Source of the DNA: Amoeboaphelidium protococcarum | Taxonomy: Eukaryota; Aphelidiomycota; Aphelidea | Direction of reading: 5' to 3' | Assembly (NCBI GenBank): GCA_023515745.1 | Contig: JALECJ010000004.1 | Location: 310,001-374,000, forward strand | Length of the DNA stretch: 64,000 nt | Shown here: one piece after another, positions 1 to 9,588 of the stretch | How positions within the stretch are numbered: the first letter of the stretch is position 1 | How the letters are laid out: the number at the start of each line of letters is the position of its first letter | Position numbers and translations under genes: made by a program | Notes under the pieces: generated by a model | What the model was told of the DNA's origin: nothing | Databases searched by the model: none | Seen by the model: the letters and a program-made list of their open reading frames with translations, nothing else

Positions 1-716
1 CAGCTGGTACTTATGACCCAATGAGAGTTGAAAGCAACCCAGATTATTATTCTCCTCCTCGCTAATGGGATTAAGCTGAAACTGCTCCGCCAAGCGATGC
101 GCAATAATTAGCTCCTCCACCCAATGACGCGCTAACATAAGCTCCATCACCCAATACCTAGGAAGCCTAAGCTCCTTCAACTGCTGCCGGTACTGGATCT
201 CTGATTAGCCAAGTCCAAGAGAACGGTGACTCTTCTGGTGACTTAACGATATAGTAATAGCCTGAAGACGCGTTGCCTGGTAATGGAAATCCTAAGGCTG
301 ACTAAGCTGGGGTCCTTGGAAATGCTGCAGGTAATTAGAATGTACAACCACAGATTTAGCCTGCAGTGTCTGATGGACCAACTCTGCCAGATACGCGTAA
401 AAACTAGTAAGAAGCTGGCACTAGTTAGTTACCACAAGTTGCTTCTGCTGTTCCAAGTCCTGCCTAGCCCACAGCTCCAAAGCCTGTTGTAGCTTCTTAA
501 CCAGTGGCGCCTGCCGCTCCGAATCCTGCTGTTCCTATTAAACAACCTGCCGTACCTCCTGCTGCAAAGCCTGCTGCACCTGCTGTTCCAAAGCCCGCGA
601 TTTCAAAGCCCACTATTTCAATGCCCGCTGTTCCAAAACCTGCTCCAAAGCCATCTACACCCGCTCCAAAACCAAAACCTTCCGTTTCAAAACCAACTTC
701 GTCTGGTAAAAAATGA
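1..716 (+). CDS. Pro/Ala/Gln-rich low-complexity protein, 3' end only
   Basis: The 3' part of a gene that begins before the window. Read from base 3 with TAA and TAG as Gln, it is open for 237 codons to TGA at 714-716. The product is low in complexity. It starts with a Gln- and Pro-containing stretch, then has a more ordinary segment with a short acidic patch. It ends in about 90 residues of alternating Pro-Ala, Lys-Pro and Ser-Lys-Pro units, closing on Ser-Ser-Gly-Lys-Lys. Many Gln codons are TAA or TAG, including a run of three. No folded domain is visible. Its composition resembles the secreted repeat protein at 2707-4461, so the two may be related, but without the N-terminus I cannot tell whether this one is secreted. 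Function unknown. Confidence 0.75.
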
Positions 717-2706
717 TTTCGCCTATGAATGGGCACCATTGCATCTTTAAATATACCTCCGTGAATAAATATGATGATTATTTATATGTGAATTACGATT
801 TAACATTCAGGACATTTCTAATTAATAAATTGCCATAATTGTTCATCTTTACAACCTTGTTACATTCTGCATCTGCACTTGGTGTGAAAGAGTACGTGAT
901 AAGGGACTCGGCGTTTATATTGGACTTCGAATCCAAATCATCCAAGGCAAAACATAGCCATCGTCGCCTAATATGGCCCTCATTTGTCACATAGTTGATT
1001 GATATACGTGTTTTATATGAAAAGTGCGGTGCTGTTATGCTTGGCGTGATCATCATTAAGATCAATCAGCATTGCTCGTCCTTTCGTAAGACGCTTCTCT
1101 AATCACAGTAGATTGTTGTACTACACATCAGACTGCACGGTGTAAAAACCTTAAATTTCATCAACAATAACATTTTAGACCATTAAATTAAGAAATGATA
1201 ATAAAGTGCGCTACTGACATGTTACTGATCATGCTACTTAACTTAATAGCGCTTCGCTGCTAACGTTACACCGACTCTGAGGCTTTTGACGTTAGCAAAA
1301 AATTCATTAAGACTCTGAACCACCAGAAGTGACTGTAAAGCTGGTATCTTACAATCCTGTGGTAAGGGCGTGATATTGAAACATTCACATTGAAGATCAA
1401 CTACTGCGATTAGAAGCCGATCACAGTCTTGTTCAACACAAGCAGAGAAAGTCGCGGTTGAATAGTCGTCGTATCTCGCGCTAATGACATTAAATGATTG
1501 CACTCATAGTATCTAACATCAATTTTGAAGCTGGGTATCAACGAGCTATTCGTCAAGTCTTTTCTTTTGATAAATTTAACACGCGGTACTCATATGTGGT
1601 GATTATCCATTGCCACTCGGTCTCCCCAAGCCTTTATCCGTGATGATTCGTAATGGTTTCAAGTGCCCTTAACACAATAGCCCAATTCTTGCTAATACAC
1701 TCCTTTTTAAATAACTCGATAATGCGGCTCTGTTGCAGATTTCTATGCTCATGCGCAGGATAGTATTATACGAGGCATTCTGTTAATAGATTGACATAAG
1801 TCTGCAAATTTAAAATGGTTTTTGACAGCCATATCTCTAAATCCCAAGCGATAATACGGTGAGATATTCTCGGTTGCTTATTGTTTTGTAGGTTGGATAC
1901 TATCAAGAAGGATCAAATACCATCACACGCACCGAGTACAGTATGTATTGAATAATTGCGTATAAAGTTTAGTGCAATTGCACTCCACAGGTGGACATCA
2001 TTGCAAGATCAAAAGTTACTCCGTGGGTAGTTGCAAAATTACTGCAATTTGCAATGATAAAAGTGGCCGATTGTGAATTCAGAATTTGCAATGGAATTTT
2101 GTACTTAATATACACTAACATGCTGCTCTTTATTAAACACCTGCTTCAACTACTGCTGCCGGGACGCGGTGGTCTAAATGCAGCATCGCTTCGATCATGT
2201 ATTGTATCAATTGAGTGTTATATCTGATCACTAGTGTCTGCCATTTCTGAAGCTCCGCACCTCGTTCAGCGTTATTGTCATGCGTTGTTTAGTTGATTGA
2301 GTCGAAAGATTGGCGTTAAACTTTTGTCATACCTTGTGTTCTGATATGATCGATCGGTTTGGTGTCACCAAGATTCAAGCACGAGAACACACCGTCTTAC
2401 GAACAAAGTCTTGGAAGAATCAAATCCTAAGCATAGTCCTTTTGTCACACCCTGTGTTATGTTCTGACCAGTTTGTGTCATCAAGTTGTCCAAAAGCACC
2501 TATCAGATCCTGCGCTTTCGGAATGGTATTACCTAGGCGATGAATTACAAGAACATCAGGATACACAACAGCACAAAAGGATAAAATGATAGAGATCCTG
2601 CCATCTACTTTCTTTCTAACTTAATATTCAACCTTCTATTGTAATCTGTAATATTTCTGTAATAAATAAAGGTCTAAGTCTAATCCTGAACTGAGTATCA
2701 ATAACA
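717..2706. other. 2-kb stretch without a firm gene
   Basis: AT-rich DNA with no protein family I recognise. On the minus strand two stretches in one frame (about 1503 down to 1243 and beyond, and about 1065 down to 793) read like coding sequence. Each is preceded directly by TGA and lacks an ATG, so they may be exons I could not join or a decayed gene. A loosely repeated motif occurs twice near 2322-2380 and 2438-2490: TTGTCA..CCTTGTGTT followed by GTTTGTGTCA or similar. Confidence 0.4.
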
Positions 2707-4461
2707 ATGAAAATTCAATATCTATTAATCGCAACCTGTCTATCTATGGCGTTATCGATGCCTTTCCCTGAAGGACCGAGTCTGGTAAAGCGTCAAGGCC
2801 TAATTCCGTCAACTGAGAGCAAACCTGAATATTTCGATGGTGATGGAGTGCTATTGCCTGGTCGTGATTTGGCGTAAAAGGGTCTAAGGGTGGACGAGAT
2901 TCGAAATCTGCAATAAAGTGAGAAATTGCGGAGGGAAGATCCTACGGCTGATCCGTTTGCTAAACCAGACGGTTCAAAAATGAGTGAACAGGGAGTAAAG
3001 CGTGTGATGACGGACGTTCTTGGCAGATCGCCAGAGGAAGCTGATAACGTCGTAAAAGACTAGGCAGCGGGTACTTTTGACGTGAACAAACTTCGCGATG
3101 TTGTTGGCAGCACCAATAAGTATGAATCTTCTTCTGGCAATTAGTAGGCTGCTCCAGCTCCTGCTCCTGAGGCAGCTCCTGCTCCTTAACCTGAGGCTGC
3201 ACCTGCACCTTAACCTGAGGCAGCTCCTGCTCCTTAACCTGAGGCTGCACCTGCACCTGCACCTTAACCTGAGGCAGCTCCTGCTCCTTAACCTGAGGCT
3301 GCACCTGCACCTGCACCTTAACCTGAGGCTGCACCTGCACCTTAAACTGAGGCAGCTCCTGCTCCTTAACCTGAGGCTGCACCTGCACCTTAACCTGAGG
3401 CTGCACCTGCACCTTAACCTGAGGCAGCTCCTGCTCCTTAACCTGAGGCTGCACCTGCACCTTAAACTGAGGCAGCTCCTGCTCCTTAACCTGAGGCTGC
3501 ACCTGCACCTTAACCTGAGGCTGCACCTCCTGCTCCATAGGCGGCTCCTGCTCCTGCTCCAGAAGCTGCACCTGCTCCACCAACTGTTGGCAACTAGCCA
3601 GCTCCTGCTCCAGAGGCAGCTCCTGCTCCACCAACTGCTGGTTAATAACCAACCGCGCAAACTGGCCAATCCGCAGAATAATAACAAGTTGCTCAATCTG
3701 CTGGATAGTAGTAAGCTGGTCAATCTACATAATAACAATAAGCTGCTCAAGTTGGCCAATCTGCTGGCTAATAATAAGTTGCTCCAAGTACTGGATAGCA
3801 ATAAGCTGGTCAAACTGCTCAATCGCAATAAGCTGCTCCAAGTGCTGGATAGTAATAAGCTGGTTTAGCTTCTGGACAATAGGCAGGTGGTCAAGCTGCT
3901 TAATAACAATAAGCTGCTCCAGGTGCTAATGCGAATTCTCAGCCAGCATAAATTCCAGAAAGAGGAAGGTAAATCGTAAGTGGCAGGCAGGGTATGGAAT
4001 CTAATCCTGGTGCACCAAGAGGAGGGGCTCCAATAGTGAGTGGCAGACAAGGTATGGAATCTACTCCTGGTGCACCAAGAGGAGGGGCTCCGATCGTAAG
4101 TGGCAATCAGGGTATGTAAGGTTAAAAACCTGCATCGCCAAGTGCGGGAGGACGAGATCCTGATGCTTAAAGACGCCCAATGACAGGCTAGGAAGCAGCT
4201 AGGCCGTAAGTGAGTAATAACAAGGCCGGCTCAACTGGAACTGGTCCTGATAAGGCTGGTAGTGCTGCTGCACAACCTAAATAAGCTGCTGCTGCACAGC
4301 CTAAACAAGCTGCTACTAAGCCTGCTACTGGTGGTGGTAGTGGTGGTGGCGGTGGTGGTGCCGCAGCTGCAAAGCCCCCAAAGCCTGCAGCCGCTGCAGC
4401 CAAACCTTCTGGAAGTGCTGGTGGTGGTGGCGGCGGCGCAAAGGGAGCCAGTAAAAGGTGA
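2707..4461 (+). CDS. Secreted Pro/Ala/Gln repeat protein with Kex2-like site
   Basis: Single exon, 584 residues, from ATG 2707 to TGA 4459-4461. The N-terminus is a clear signal peptide: MKIQYLLIATCLSMALS, a short hydrophobic core after one Lys. It is followed by Leu-Val-Lys-Arg, a typical Kex2-type dibasic processing site near residue 29. About 110 ordinary residues follow. Next comes an octapeptide array (Glu-Ala-Ala-Pro-Ala-Pro-Gln-Pro), then a Gln/Ala/Gly region with long runs of TAA and TAG. After that are two nearly identical copies of a Gly/Arg-rich unit (near 3975-4090). The end is Gly-rich and closes on Ala-Ser-Lys-Arg. There is no internal TGA, but there are dozens of TAA and TAG, nearly all where Gln suits the repeat. 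Probably a secreted wall, adhesive or matrix protein; this is inference from composition and no enzyme domain is seen. Confidence 0.85.
3169..3528 (+). repeat. Coding octapeptide tandem repeat (24/30-nt units)
   Basis: Tandem array inside the secreted protein. The basic unit is eight codons (GAG GCA GCT CCT GCT CCT TAA CCT, or the variant with GCT GCA CCT GCA CCT). Some units carry one extra Ala-Pro pair (30 nt). Each unit has a single Gln, almost always written TAA. Two alternating sequence variants suggest expansion by unequal exchange of a two-unit block. Confidence 0.9.
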
Positions 4462-4739
4462 TCTCTCTCCTAAATGGGCGTTGTAAAGTCTGCAATTTAT
4501 CTTTGTGAAGTTACCGTGAACAATAATGATGGGAAATACAATGAATTTAATTGATAATTTTGTCTTACTTTATGCATTCGCTATAACGTTGAACATGTTC
4601 GACCGTGTAAAAGCGGCCCAACGCACAACAACAACTTGAAATAAATTGTCAACGATAGTAAAACCAAATCAAATATATAATTCAAACCAGAGATAATTCT
4701 CACTCATCACCATCTTACATAGTTGGCAATTACCGCATC

Positions 4740-5136
4740 ATGGCAATACTATCGCCTTTAAGCATAATTCGACCAAGAGGATTACGCGTTTTCAACTTCT
4801 CATGCACCTCCACGGCATCGTCCAGAACCAAATTCATAAACTCATCAAATCCCTACATTACGTATCAAAGAGACATGTATGAATATAACGATGTGCGGGA
4901 TAAATCAAGTAGAATAACGCGTAAAACTTACTATGATGATGCCCTCGATGGTCAAATTATACTGATCCATGAGCCAGATGGAAACTGGCGCCCTCGATGT
5001 GAGATAGGAGAATATACGATTAATAGGCTAAATCATTGGCTTAGACTTTGGCGGTGCAGCCAGCGACTATTACGGCTATTACAGCTTGTCTTATTATTAC
5101 AATGTCATTTCACAATCTTTAATTTTACGACGATGA
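4740..5136 (+). CDS. Small spliced protein, unknown function
   Basis: Proposed exons are 4740-4998 and 5045-5136, separated by a 46-nt intron that starts GTGAGA and ends CTTAG. The 116-residue product starts with a basic, Ser/Arg-rich, acid-poor stretch that could be a mitochondrial presequence. A polar middle follows (with Ile-His-Glu-Pro-Asp-Gly-Asn-Trp) and then a Tyr/Gly-rich tail. Without the splice the frame runs on to TGA at 5184, but the sequence after 5000 then looks random, whereas the spliced frame gives a clean Gly-Ala-Ala-Ser-Asp-Tyr-Tyr tail. I do not recognise the family. It lies tail to tail with the OS-9 gene. Confidence 0.5.
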
Positions 5137-5276
5137 GTCTCTTTGTACAGGTAGATAAATCAAGAATGATGAAAGAAAGAAAGTGATAAAGTTAGAGCTC
5201 GATAAGCGCCGACTTTTTAAAAGCAGCACTACACTACACTGTACAATGTACATTCATTCTGAAGTGAATTCAAGTA

Positions 5277-6689
5277 TCATAATTCAATCTTGAACACTTC
5301 TTTCAAAATGTCTTCCATGCTCTGTTCTGAGCCAGAGTCCTAACCATCTCCAGAATCTTAAGGAGAAGATGGTGTTTAATGAGACCCATCTTACTATAAT
5401 TCTCCCGATACAGAATCTTCTTCACCATCACCATCACCATTGAATAATGACTGAAAATCGGCCGAGTCAAATTGCTTCATCAAAAACTTAATCTAGCCAT
5501 CCTGGCCTTGATTCTATCCACCTACATTCTTCTTAAATTCTTCTGGCAACATTTTCTGCAATAACTCTTGCAAAGACAGCTGGGCCATGTTCTATTTACC
5601 TTTAATAGCCTACTTATTGCCTTTAGAAGATGCCTTCTTTTGATTCTGCTCATTCACTCGTTACTATTGCTACTGTTACTTTTAAGATTCCTCCTCCACT
5701 GTTTTCAATTTCTAGTCATACTCATCGTCTGATAGAACCAACTGACAATTAATCTAATTTACAACATTCTCGTCCTGAGGTACAAACTCTGTCAACTAGC
5801 ACAGCTCAGGTACGTAGATATTTAATGAATACACGCAGGTGGACAGCTCTTTCACCGAACTAAAGCGTCGCACACCGGTCGTGGAGCAGTAGAAGAACAC
5901 GTCCACCTTCCTCTACTTTCCAATCACTTCACACATGGACCCACCACTAATCTTAAATAATACACCTCTAGCATTAGTCCGGGGATGCCTCACCAATTAA
6001 ACGTTATTAGTATTGATGCTACGGTCTGGATTAGCAGCAGCATATCGCCCGAGGTAATAATCATACACTACCTATGGAGTTGCAAACACTGTTTGCAATT
6101 AAACACCTCCTCCTTGTTATTACTACTATTAATGTTATTGTATTGGCTAACCATTAGCATCCAATTGAGGAACCAATTTCTAATGATACTAGCGGAGATA
6201 ATTTAAATGACAATACTCATACGTCCACCAGCCGTCCACTGATATGAGACAACTCTTTTTCAAAGGCTCTATAGCACTGACTGCCTTATTCAAGAGACTA
6301 CCTTCATCCAGCTGTTAATTCTGTTTATCATCATTATCAACGTCAGACTAATCGCGATCGTTAATCAACAGCGGGAATACACATCGATACTTTAAACCAT
6401 CTGGAGACTGAAGAACAATCTTCTCTGAAGTACTCACTTATTATAACTACTACGGCATTTCTCCCAGTTAATCCTATTGACGCAACTACTACTCTTGCTG
6501 CTAAATTGCTTGTTACTCTATATCAGCCGTAAGAATAGACTCTGATATAATCTCATCCATTTTCATCTCATACTTGGGCATAGAGTGAACGTCTTCATAC
6601 ACATCCAACCTCCGAAATACATCACTCTTTCCATAGATTACGCTCACTAACACAGCAATGATAAATATGATATTTAAAGTTCCACTCAT
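5277..6689 (-). CDS. OS9: OS-9/Yos9-type ER lectin with MRH domain
   Basis: Single exon of 470 residues. An N-terminal hydrophobic segment (about residues 5-18) acts as signal peptide. A mannose-6-phosphate-receptor-homology domain spans roughly 95-330. Its hallmark is Asp-Gly-Trp-Trp-Thr-Tyr-Glu-Tyr-Cys near residue 151, the double-Trp motif by which OS-9 and Yos9 bind trimmed N-glycans. Tyr-Leu-Gly and paired Cys later in the domain also fit. A Gln-rich run of mixed CAA, TAA and TAG interrupts the domain near 182-191, and the C-terminal third is acidic and Gln-rich. The protein ends Lys-Ile-Glu-Leu, which resembles a KDEL-type retrieval signal. In the family this lectin hands misfolded glycoproteins to the Hrd1 ligase for degradation. 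It is divergent from IWS1, about 230 bp apart. Confidence 0.88.
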
Positions 6690-6920
6690 ACTTGTTCAAT
6701 CTGCAAAGTGACAGCAGCAATATGCTTTGAATATTTAATATCAGGCCAGTAAGAATGAGAAGAAGGAAGAATCATCAGCTGAAGGGAACGAAAGTCGGGC
6801 GAGTGTTTTGCCGCGCGTAAAGATCTGTCGGCCGTCTTTTCTTCTTCTTTCATTCTATAAAATCGTTAATATTGTACATTCTTGGTCAACTTTACTAATT
6901 ATATTAACTGCATTATTATT

Positions 6921-8228
6921 ATGAGTGACGCACAGGACAAAGACGAATAATAGAATATAGTGGCGCAAGATTAGGCGGACTTAGAGAGAAATCGTCTGGA
7001 GGAAGAGCTATTCGGTGGGACTGATACGGATTCTGATTTATCCGAGTTGGATGAAGATTTGGGTAGTTTTGAAGTGGAAGAGCCAGTAGAGGAGGAGAAG
7101 AATGTCGCAGATGATGATCAATATTAGACTGAATAAGACTAGAAGTACTAAGATGATGACTTTTAGGATTAAGCTGAAGAGGAGGAGGATGAAGAGTACC
7201 AAGTGAGATAGAGCGCATCCAGTCTTGCCAAGGTCAGGAAGAAGATTGTGCAGGATGGTCCTCTGCTGGATGCCAAGAGGAAAAAGGCTCGTCGAGGATC
7301 ATCTACTCAAGGTTAGTCTCAGAAGGCTGCTAGATCCAAAGGCCGTATTGAGGGAGGGGATGGCGATGACGAGGATGTGAATGGTTCTGTATCCCGTCAG
7401 ATCAATAATGAGTACATTGAAGAATTTGATCAGGTGGTAAATTCATTTAAGAGCACTAATAGGCGGAGAATTGCACAGGATGACATTGGCGAGGACACTG
7501 ATGCAGATGAATTGATATCACAAGTATGCCAGGCTATGCGAGACGCTGCAGAGCAAGATATAGAGAGTAATTAGAACAAGTAGCCCGCTGTTGAGAAATT
7601 AAAGTTGCTGCCTATTGTTCAAGATTTGCTGAGTAAGACGTTCCTTTATGAGCAGATTCTGGATCATGAAATGTTGGAATGTCTCAGAATTTGGTTGGAG
7701 CCATTGCCAGACGGATCGCTGCCTAATTACAAGATTAAGAAGAGCATTTTTGATATTTTGGTCAAGTTGCCGGTTAGTACAGATTAGGTGCGAGATAGTA
7801 GAATTGGAAGAATAGTGGCATTTTATGCTAAGAACGACAAGGAGCTGGTGGATATTAAAAAGTGCGCTATGGATTTGATTTTTACTTGGAGTCGCCCATT
7901 GGTTATGAAGAATGGAAATCATGGTGCTACTGGTTCACAATCATAATAATCATTATAGTAAAGAAGATCATCCGGTGGTGGCGGAGGTGCTAATGGCTAG
8001 GACGGGAGATTGATGGCGGATGATTTGGTGACTAGACGAGTTTTTGCTCAGATTCCAGTGGCGAATAGATCAGCGTACACTGTCGTACCCCAATCCACAG
8101 TGGATGATGGAATGGTTCTAACAGGTCCTGGGTCCCGTCAAGGTGATGGTGTTAATGGCGGCAAAGTGGGAACATCAACACTGGCCAAGAGATTGTTGAA
8201 ATAATCAGGCGGTGGAAGCAGGCGCTGA
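6921..8228 (+). CDS. IWS1: Transcription elongation factor IWS1/Spn1
   Basis: Single exon, 435 residues. The first 150 residues are acidic and Gln-rich (many TAG and TAA), with Lys/Arg patches, as in the disordered N-terminus of the family. The conserved core from about residue 225 to 335 is the TFIIS N-terminal (LW) helical bundle: Leu-Leu-Pro-Ile-Val-Gln-Asp-Leu-Leu, then Leu-Arg-Ile-Trp-Leu-Glu-Pro-Leu-Pro-Asp-Gly-Ser-Leu-Pro, then Asp-Ile-Leu-Val-Lys-Leu-Pro-Val. IWS1 binds Spt6 and RNA polymerase II and is needed for elongation and histone exchange. The C-terminal 110 residues are Gly/Ser-rich. It ends tail to tail with Rab5, 81 bp apart if Rab5 stops at its TAA. Confidence 0.9.
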
Positions 8229-8309
8229 TATAATATAATCGGACATTGTATAGCATTTCAACATAGTAGTAGTAGTATATAAATAAAAATGAATAAAATT
8301 AGTTTAAAT

Positions 8310-9047
8310 TTAACATCCGCAATTGCTATCATTATTATTATTGTAGTTGTAATCGTTCCTTCCATCCAAATGTCCAGGAGAGTCGCGTATAAGTAAAGAT
8401 GGCGCGTTACTACCACTTCTACCAGCAGATTGAGGTGAGAACAGGTATGATCTAGACAACGACTGAGCGGGAGATACAGCAGACTGAGAATCGCGCAACT
8501 CCAGTGGAAGATTACGAGCAATGTCAGTGAACATTTCCACAATATTACTCCCCGTCTTGGCACTAGTCTCAAAGTACAGAATCCCCTACTCCTGGCTATA
8601 AGCCTCCGCTTCGTCTCTCAACTTGTTCAGCTGATCAATCTTTGCAGGATCAGTAATGCCGGACACAAGATCGCTTTTATTACCAGCCAGTACCAACACC
8701 AAGTCTGGCTTCTTTAGCTATTTCAATTCCTAAATCCAGTACTTGGCCTTTTCCAAAGTTTGCGGCTTGGTCACATCATACACCGCGATGGCAGCCTGGG
8801 CATTGCGATAATACATCGGCGCCAGACTGTTGAATCGCTCCTACCCAGCCGTATCCCACACCTCAAATTTAATAACACGATCTGGATCTTCCGGGATTCG
8901 GCAGCGCTAGGTAAGGAATGCAGCACCAATCGTAGACTCTTTCACATCCTGGAATTCACCCTTCACAAATCTGGACACTATACTGGATTTACCGACAGCT
9001 GCCTCTCCTAGTAATACGAGCTTAACTTGAGACTTTTTCGCAGTCAT
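8310..9047 (-). CDS. RAB5: Rab5-type small GTPase ending at a TAA codon
   Basis: A 245-residue Rab GTPase with all G motifs: P-loop Gly-Glu-Ala-Ala-Val-Gly-Lys-Ser, switch I Thr-Ile-Gly-Ala-Ala-Phe-Leu-Thr (a Rab5 hallmark), Trp-Asp-Thr-Ala-Gly-Gln-Glu, Asn-Lys-Ser-Asp and Glu-Thr-Ser-Ala-Lys. The catalytic Gln is TAG (8841-8843). Rab5 governs early endosome fusion at membranes. The tail is long, Ser-rich then Asn-rich, and finishes Asn-Ser-Asn-Cys-Gly-Cys, a canonical Cys-X-Cys double geranylgeranylation signal that must be C-terminal. The next codon is TAA (8310-8312), not TGA. In the code used by the other genes here, translation would continue 35 codons to TGA at 8205-8207 and overlap IWS1. 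I end the gene at TAA because of the prenylation motif. Confidence 0.85.
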
Positions 9048-9588
9048 TTCGATAGCTTCCCAAAATTAAAGATTTTAGAGAATATTTTATATAAGCACGG
9101 CTATAAAATGGAAAGATTAGCAGTTCCAGTACTCAGATGAAGTCGACGGCAGAAATAATGGTCAAAGAATAAGTCAGAGAGGAAAGACGATGACGACTCG
9201 CGTGATCACTAAAACTTGTCCTCTTTGCGCTTTCACTCTTACTCTGCCATATGAAAATACATACTGGTGGGAAAAGTCAGCACAATCGCTTCTAAACTTT
9301 TCTTATCTTTCCTCACAAGGTAATCTACTGAATGAGATATGATGTTTGATCATTTATACCGTAAAGGCTTTTCACATTGTATACTCTCTGTTGTCAAAAA
9401 GTCCATTTCACTAACGCTCAAACTTCATGTGAGAAGATCGGCCGCGTTTCTTTTCCCGTTTCAGCCAGTCTTTGTTTGTTCTTTGCCAATCTTCGTTTAT
9501 CATTCTTCTTATCATTCATTCTTATACTGGAGATAGATAGTTTATTCAACTACATTTGGCAGTGGTTATTAATACTTTACATTTTGTT
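9048..9588. other. Divergent intergenic region, Rab5 / F-box gene
   Basis: No gene seen. It holds the 5' flanks of two divergently transcribed genes. The half next to the F-box gene is pyrimidine-rich on the plus strand (about 9440-9530). Short open frames here are not conserved and look like chance. Confidence 0.5.

Noticed and set aside
920-940. A tRNA T-arm-like hairpin (TTGGA, seven-base loop with TTCGAA, TCCAA)
   Set aside because: No matching acceptor stem, D-arm or anticodon arm upstream; a lone hairpin does not make a tRNA.
2974-3868. Long Ser/Leu/Arg- or Gln/Leu-rich frames on either strand across the octapeptide repeat
   Set aside because: They are shadows of the tandem repeat; only the plus-strand frame has a signal peptide and a non-repeat conserved part.
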